This document shows positions 4,434 to 5,353 of a stretch of DNA of 5,353 nucleotides, in pieces. The stretch spans positions 1 to 5,353 of the forward strand of contig JAQGKM010000045.1 of the NCBI GenBank assembly GCA_028290125.1. Reading direction: 5' to 3'. The notes under the pieces were generated by a model. That model was given only the letters and a program-made list of their open reading frames with translations, was not told the DNA's origin and searched no databases. Source of the DNA: Hyphomicrobiales bacterium. GTDB lineage: Bacteria > Pseudomonadota > Alphaproteobacteria > Rhizobiales > Beijerinckiaceae. Each line of letters starts with the position of its first letter. Position 1 is the stretch's first letter. Both the position numbers and the translations under genes were made by a program.

Positions 4434-5353
4434 TCAGGCGACGCCGAGCCGCAGCAGATCGTGCAGGTGGACGATGCCGCAGGGGCGGTTGGCCGGATCG
4501 ACCACCAGCATGGCGGAGATCTTGCGGGCGTTGAGCATTTCGAGCGCCTCGACGCCAAGCGTTTCGGGCGTCACGGTGCGGGGCGCGCGGGTCATCACGT
4601 CTTCCACCTTCGCGCCCATCAGGTCGGGACGCATGTGGCGGCGCAAGTCGCCGTCGGTGACGATGCCGGCCAGCTTGCCGTCGCGGTCGAGCACGCCGAC
4701 GCAGCCGAAGCCCTTGGCGGAAATTTCCACGACCGCTTCGCCCATCGACGCGCCGAGCGCGACGCGCGGGATCTGGTCGTCGCGGTGCATGATGTCGCGC
4801 ACGAAGGTGAGTTTTGCGCCGAGCTTGCCGCCCGGGTGGAAGACGCGGAAATCCTGCGCGGTGAAGCCCTTGGCCTCGAGCAGCGCGATGGCGAGCGCGT
4901 CGCCGAGCGCGAGCTGCATGGTCGTCGAGGTCGTCGGCGCGAGACCGTTCGGGCAGGCCTCTTCGCTTTTCGGCAGGGCGAGGCACACGTCAGCCTCAGA
5001 GCCCAGCGCGCTGTCGGCATTCGACGTGATGGCGACGAGGCCGATCCGGAAACGGCGCGAATAGGTGATGATGTCGGCGAGTTCGGCTGTCTCGCCCGAC
5101 CACGACAGGGCGAGGATGACGTCGCCCGCCTGGATCATGCCGAGATCGCCATGGCTCGCTTCGCCCGGATGCACGAAGGTCGCGGGCTGACCCGTGGAGG
5201 CGAGCGTCGCCGTGACCTTGCGGCCGATATGGCCGGACTTGCCCATGCCGGTGACGATGACACGGCCGGGCGCGGCGCCGATCAGCGCGACGGCGTCGGC
5301 AAAGCGGTCGCCCAGCCCGTCGAGCGTCAGGGCCGCCTCAATGGCGGCGATGC
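4434..5353 (-). CDS. kdsD: Arabinose-5-phosphate isomerase KdsD (KpsF/GutQ family), N-terminus outside window
   Basis: The frame stays open to the right edge: upstream of the internal methionine at 5246 it reads IAAIEAALTLDGLGDRF...VIVTG, so that methionine, inside the conserved GMGKSGHIGRK, is not the start. The window shows 305 residues; relatives have about 320-330, so some 20 N-terminal residues are missing. The SIS domain covers about residues 25-160 of the fragment, with GMGKSGHIGRK (35-45), HPGEASHGDLGM (61-72), SWSGETAEL (84-91) and ALPKSEEACPNGLAPTTST (125-143). FHPGGKLGA (171-179) leads into two CBS domains (about 183-240 and 248-305) with VRDIMH, TDGDLRRHM, VEDVMT and GIVHLHDLLRLGV. 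The enzyme interconverts D-ribulose 5-phosphate and D-arabinose 5-phosphate, the first step of Kdo synthesis for lipopolysaccharide. SWSGET replaces the SNSGET of E. coli. GutQ or KpsF paralogues are possible, but a single chromosomal copy is normally KdsD. Confidence 0.93.
   Translation of the reverse strand, partial: IAAIEAALTLDGLGDRFADAVALIGAAPGRVIVTGMGKSGHIGRKVTATLASTGQPATFVHPGEASHGDLGMIQAGDVILALSWSGETAELADIITYSRRFRIGLVAITSNADSALGSEADVCLALPKSEEACPNGLAPTTSTTMQLALGDALAIALLEAKGFTAQDFRVFHPGGKLGAKLTFVRDIMHRDDQIPRVALGASMGEAVVEISAKGFGCVGVLDRDGKLAGIVTDGDLRRHMRPDLMGAKVEDVMTRAPRTVTPETLGVEALEMLNARKISAMLVVDPANRPCGIVHLHDLLRLGVA

Noticed and set aside
3829..5064. 411-codon plus-strand open frame across the end of qmcA, nfeD and kdsD
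   Set aside because: It overlaps three well-supported genes in other frames and is low-complexity Arg/Ala/Ser sequence.
4434..5246. kdsD starting at the methionine at 5246
   Set aside because: That methionine lies inside the conserved GMGKSGH active-site loop, and the frame stays open and family-like to the window edge.

Overview
The window looks like chromosomal DNA from an alphaproteobacterium, most likely of the order Hyphomicrobiales (Rhizobiales). The grounds are high GC with strong GC bias at third codon positions, housekeeping proteins that read like alphaproteobacterial versions, a dispersed inverted repeat of a type I recall from Bradyrhizobium and Methylocystis-like genomes, and a small RNA of the alpha-r8 (suhB/mmgR) family, which is typical of this class. 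I cannot fix the genus. All six protein genes are ordinary core genes; I see no phage, insertion sequence, CRISPR array, tRNA or rRNA.

Layout. (1) 1-537 (+) is the C-terminal part of gltD, the NADPH-glutamate synthase small subunit. It is followed at once by a textbook intrinsic terminator (556-587). (2) 591-720 is a roughly 130-bp element with imperfect 30-bp terminal inverted repeats. (3) 746-835 (-) is a small RNA with its own terminator and a recognisable promoter, which carries a dyad operator-like sequence inside its spacer. (4) 1035-1835 (+) is a HisN/IMPL2-type phosphatase of the inositol monophosphatase family. (5) 1839-2819 (-) is an alpha/beta hydrolase (lysophospholipase/monoacylglycerol lipase type), convergent with hisN and separated from it by 3 bp. 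(6) 3006-3986 and 3983-4429 (+) form a two-gene operon encoding a QmcA/stomatin-like SPFH membrane protein and its NfeD partner, coupled by an ATGA overlap. (7) 4434-5353 (-) is kdsD, arabinose-5-phosphate isomerase, convergent with nfeD by 4 bp and running off the right edge of the window.

How the parts work together. gltD serves ammonium assimilation, hisN serves histidine synthesis and kdsD serves lipopolysaccharide Kdo synthesis. qmcA-nfeD belongs to membrane microdomain and quality-control functions, and the hydrolase to lipid turnover. They do not form one pathway. The most informative non-coding piece is the 538-1034 interval. It holds two facing terminators with an inverted-repeat element between them, then a divergently transcribed small RNA whose conserved core (UUUCCUCCCU) matches the alpha-r8 family. 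That family is known from Sinorhizobium meliloti MmgR to limit polyhydroxybutyrate granule accumulation. A TGC-N3-GCA dyad in its promoter raises the untested idea of direct control by a PhaR/AniA-type polyhydroxybutyrate sensor. I did not find evidence for a wholly new system.
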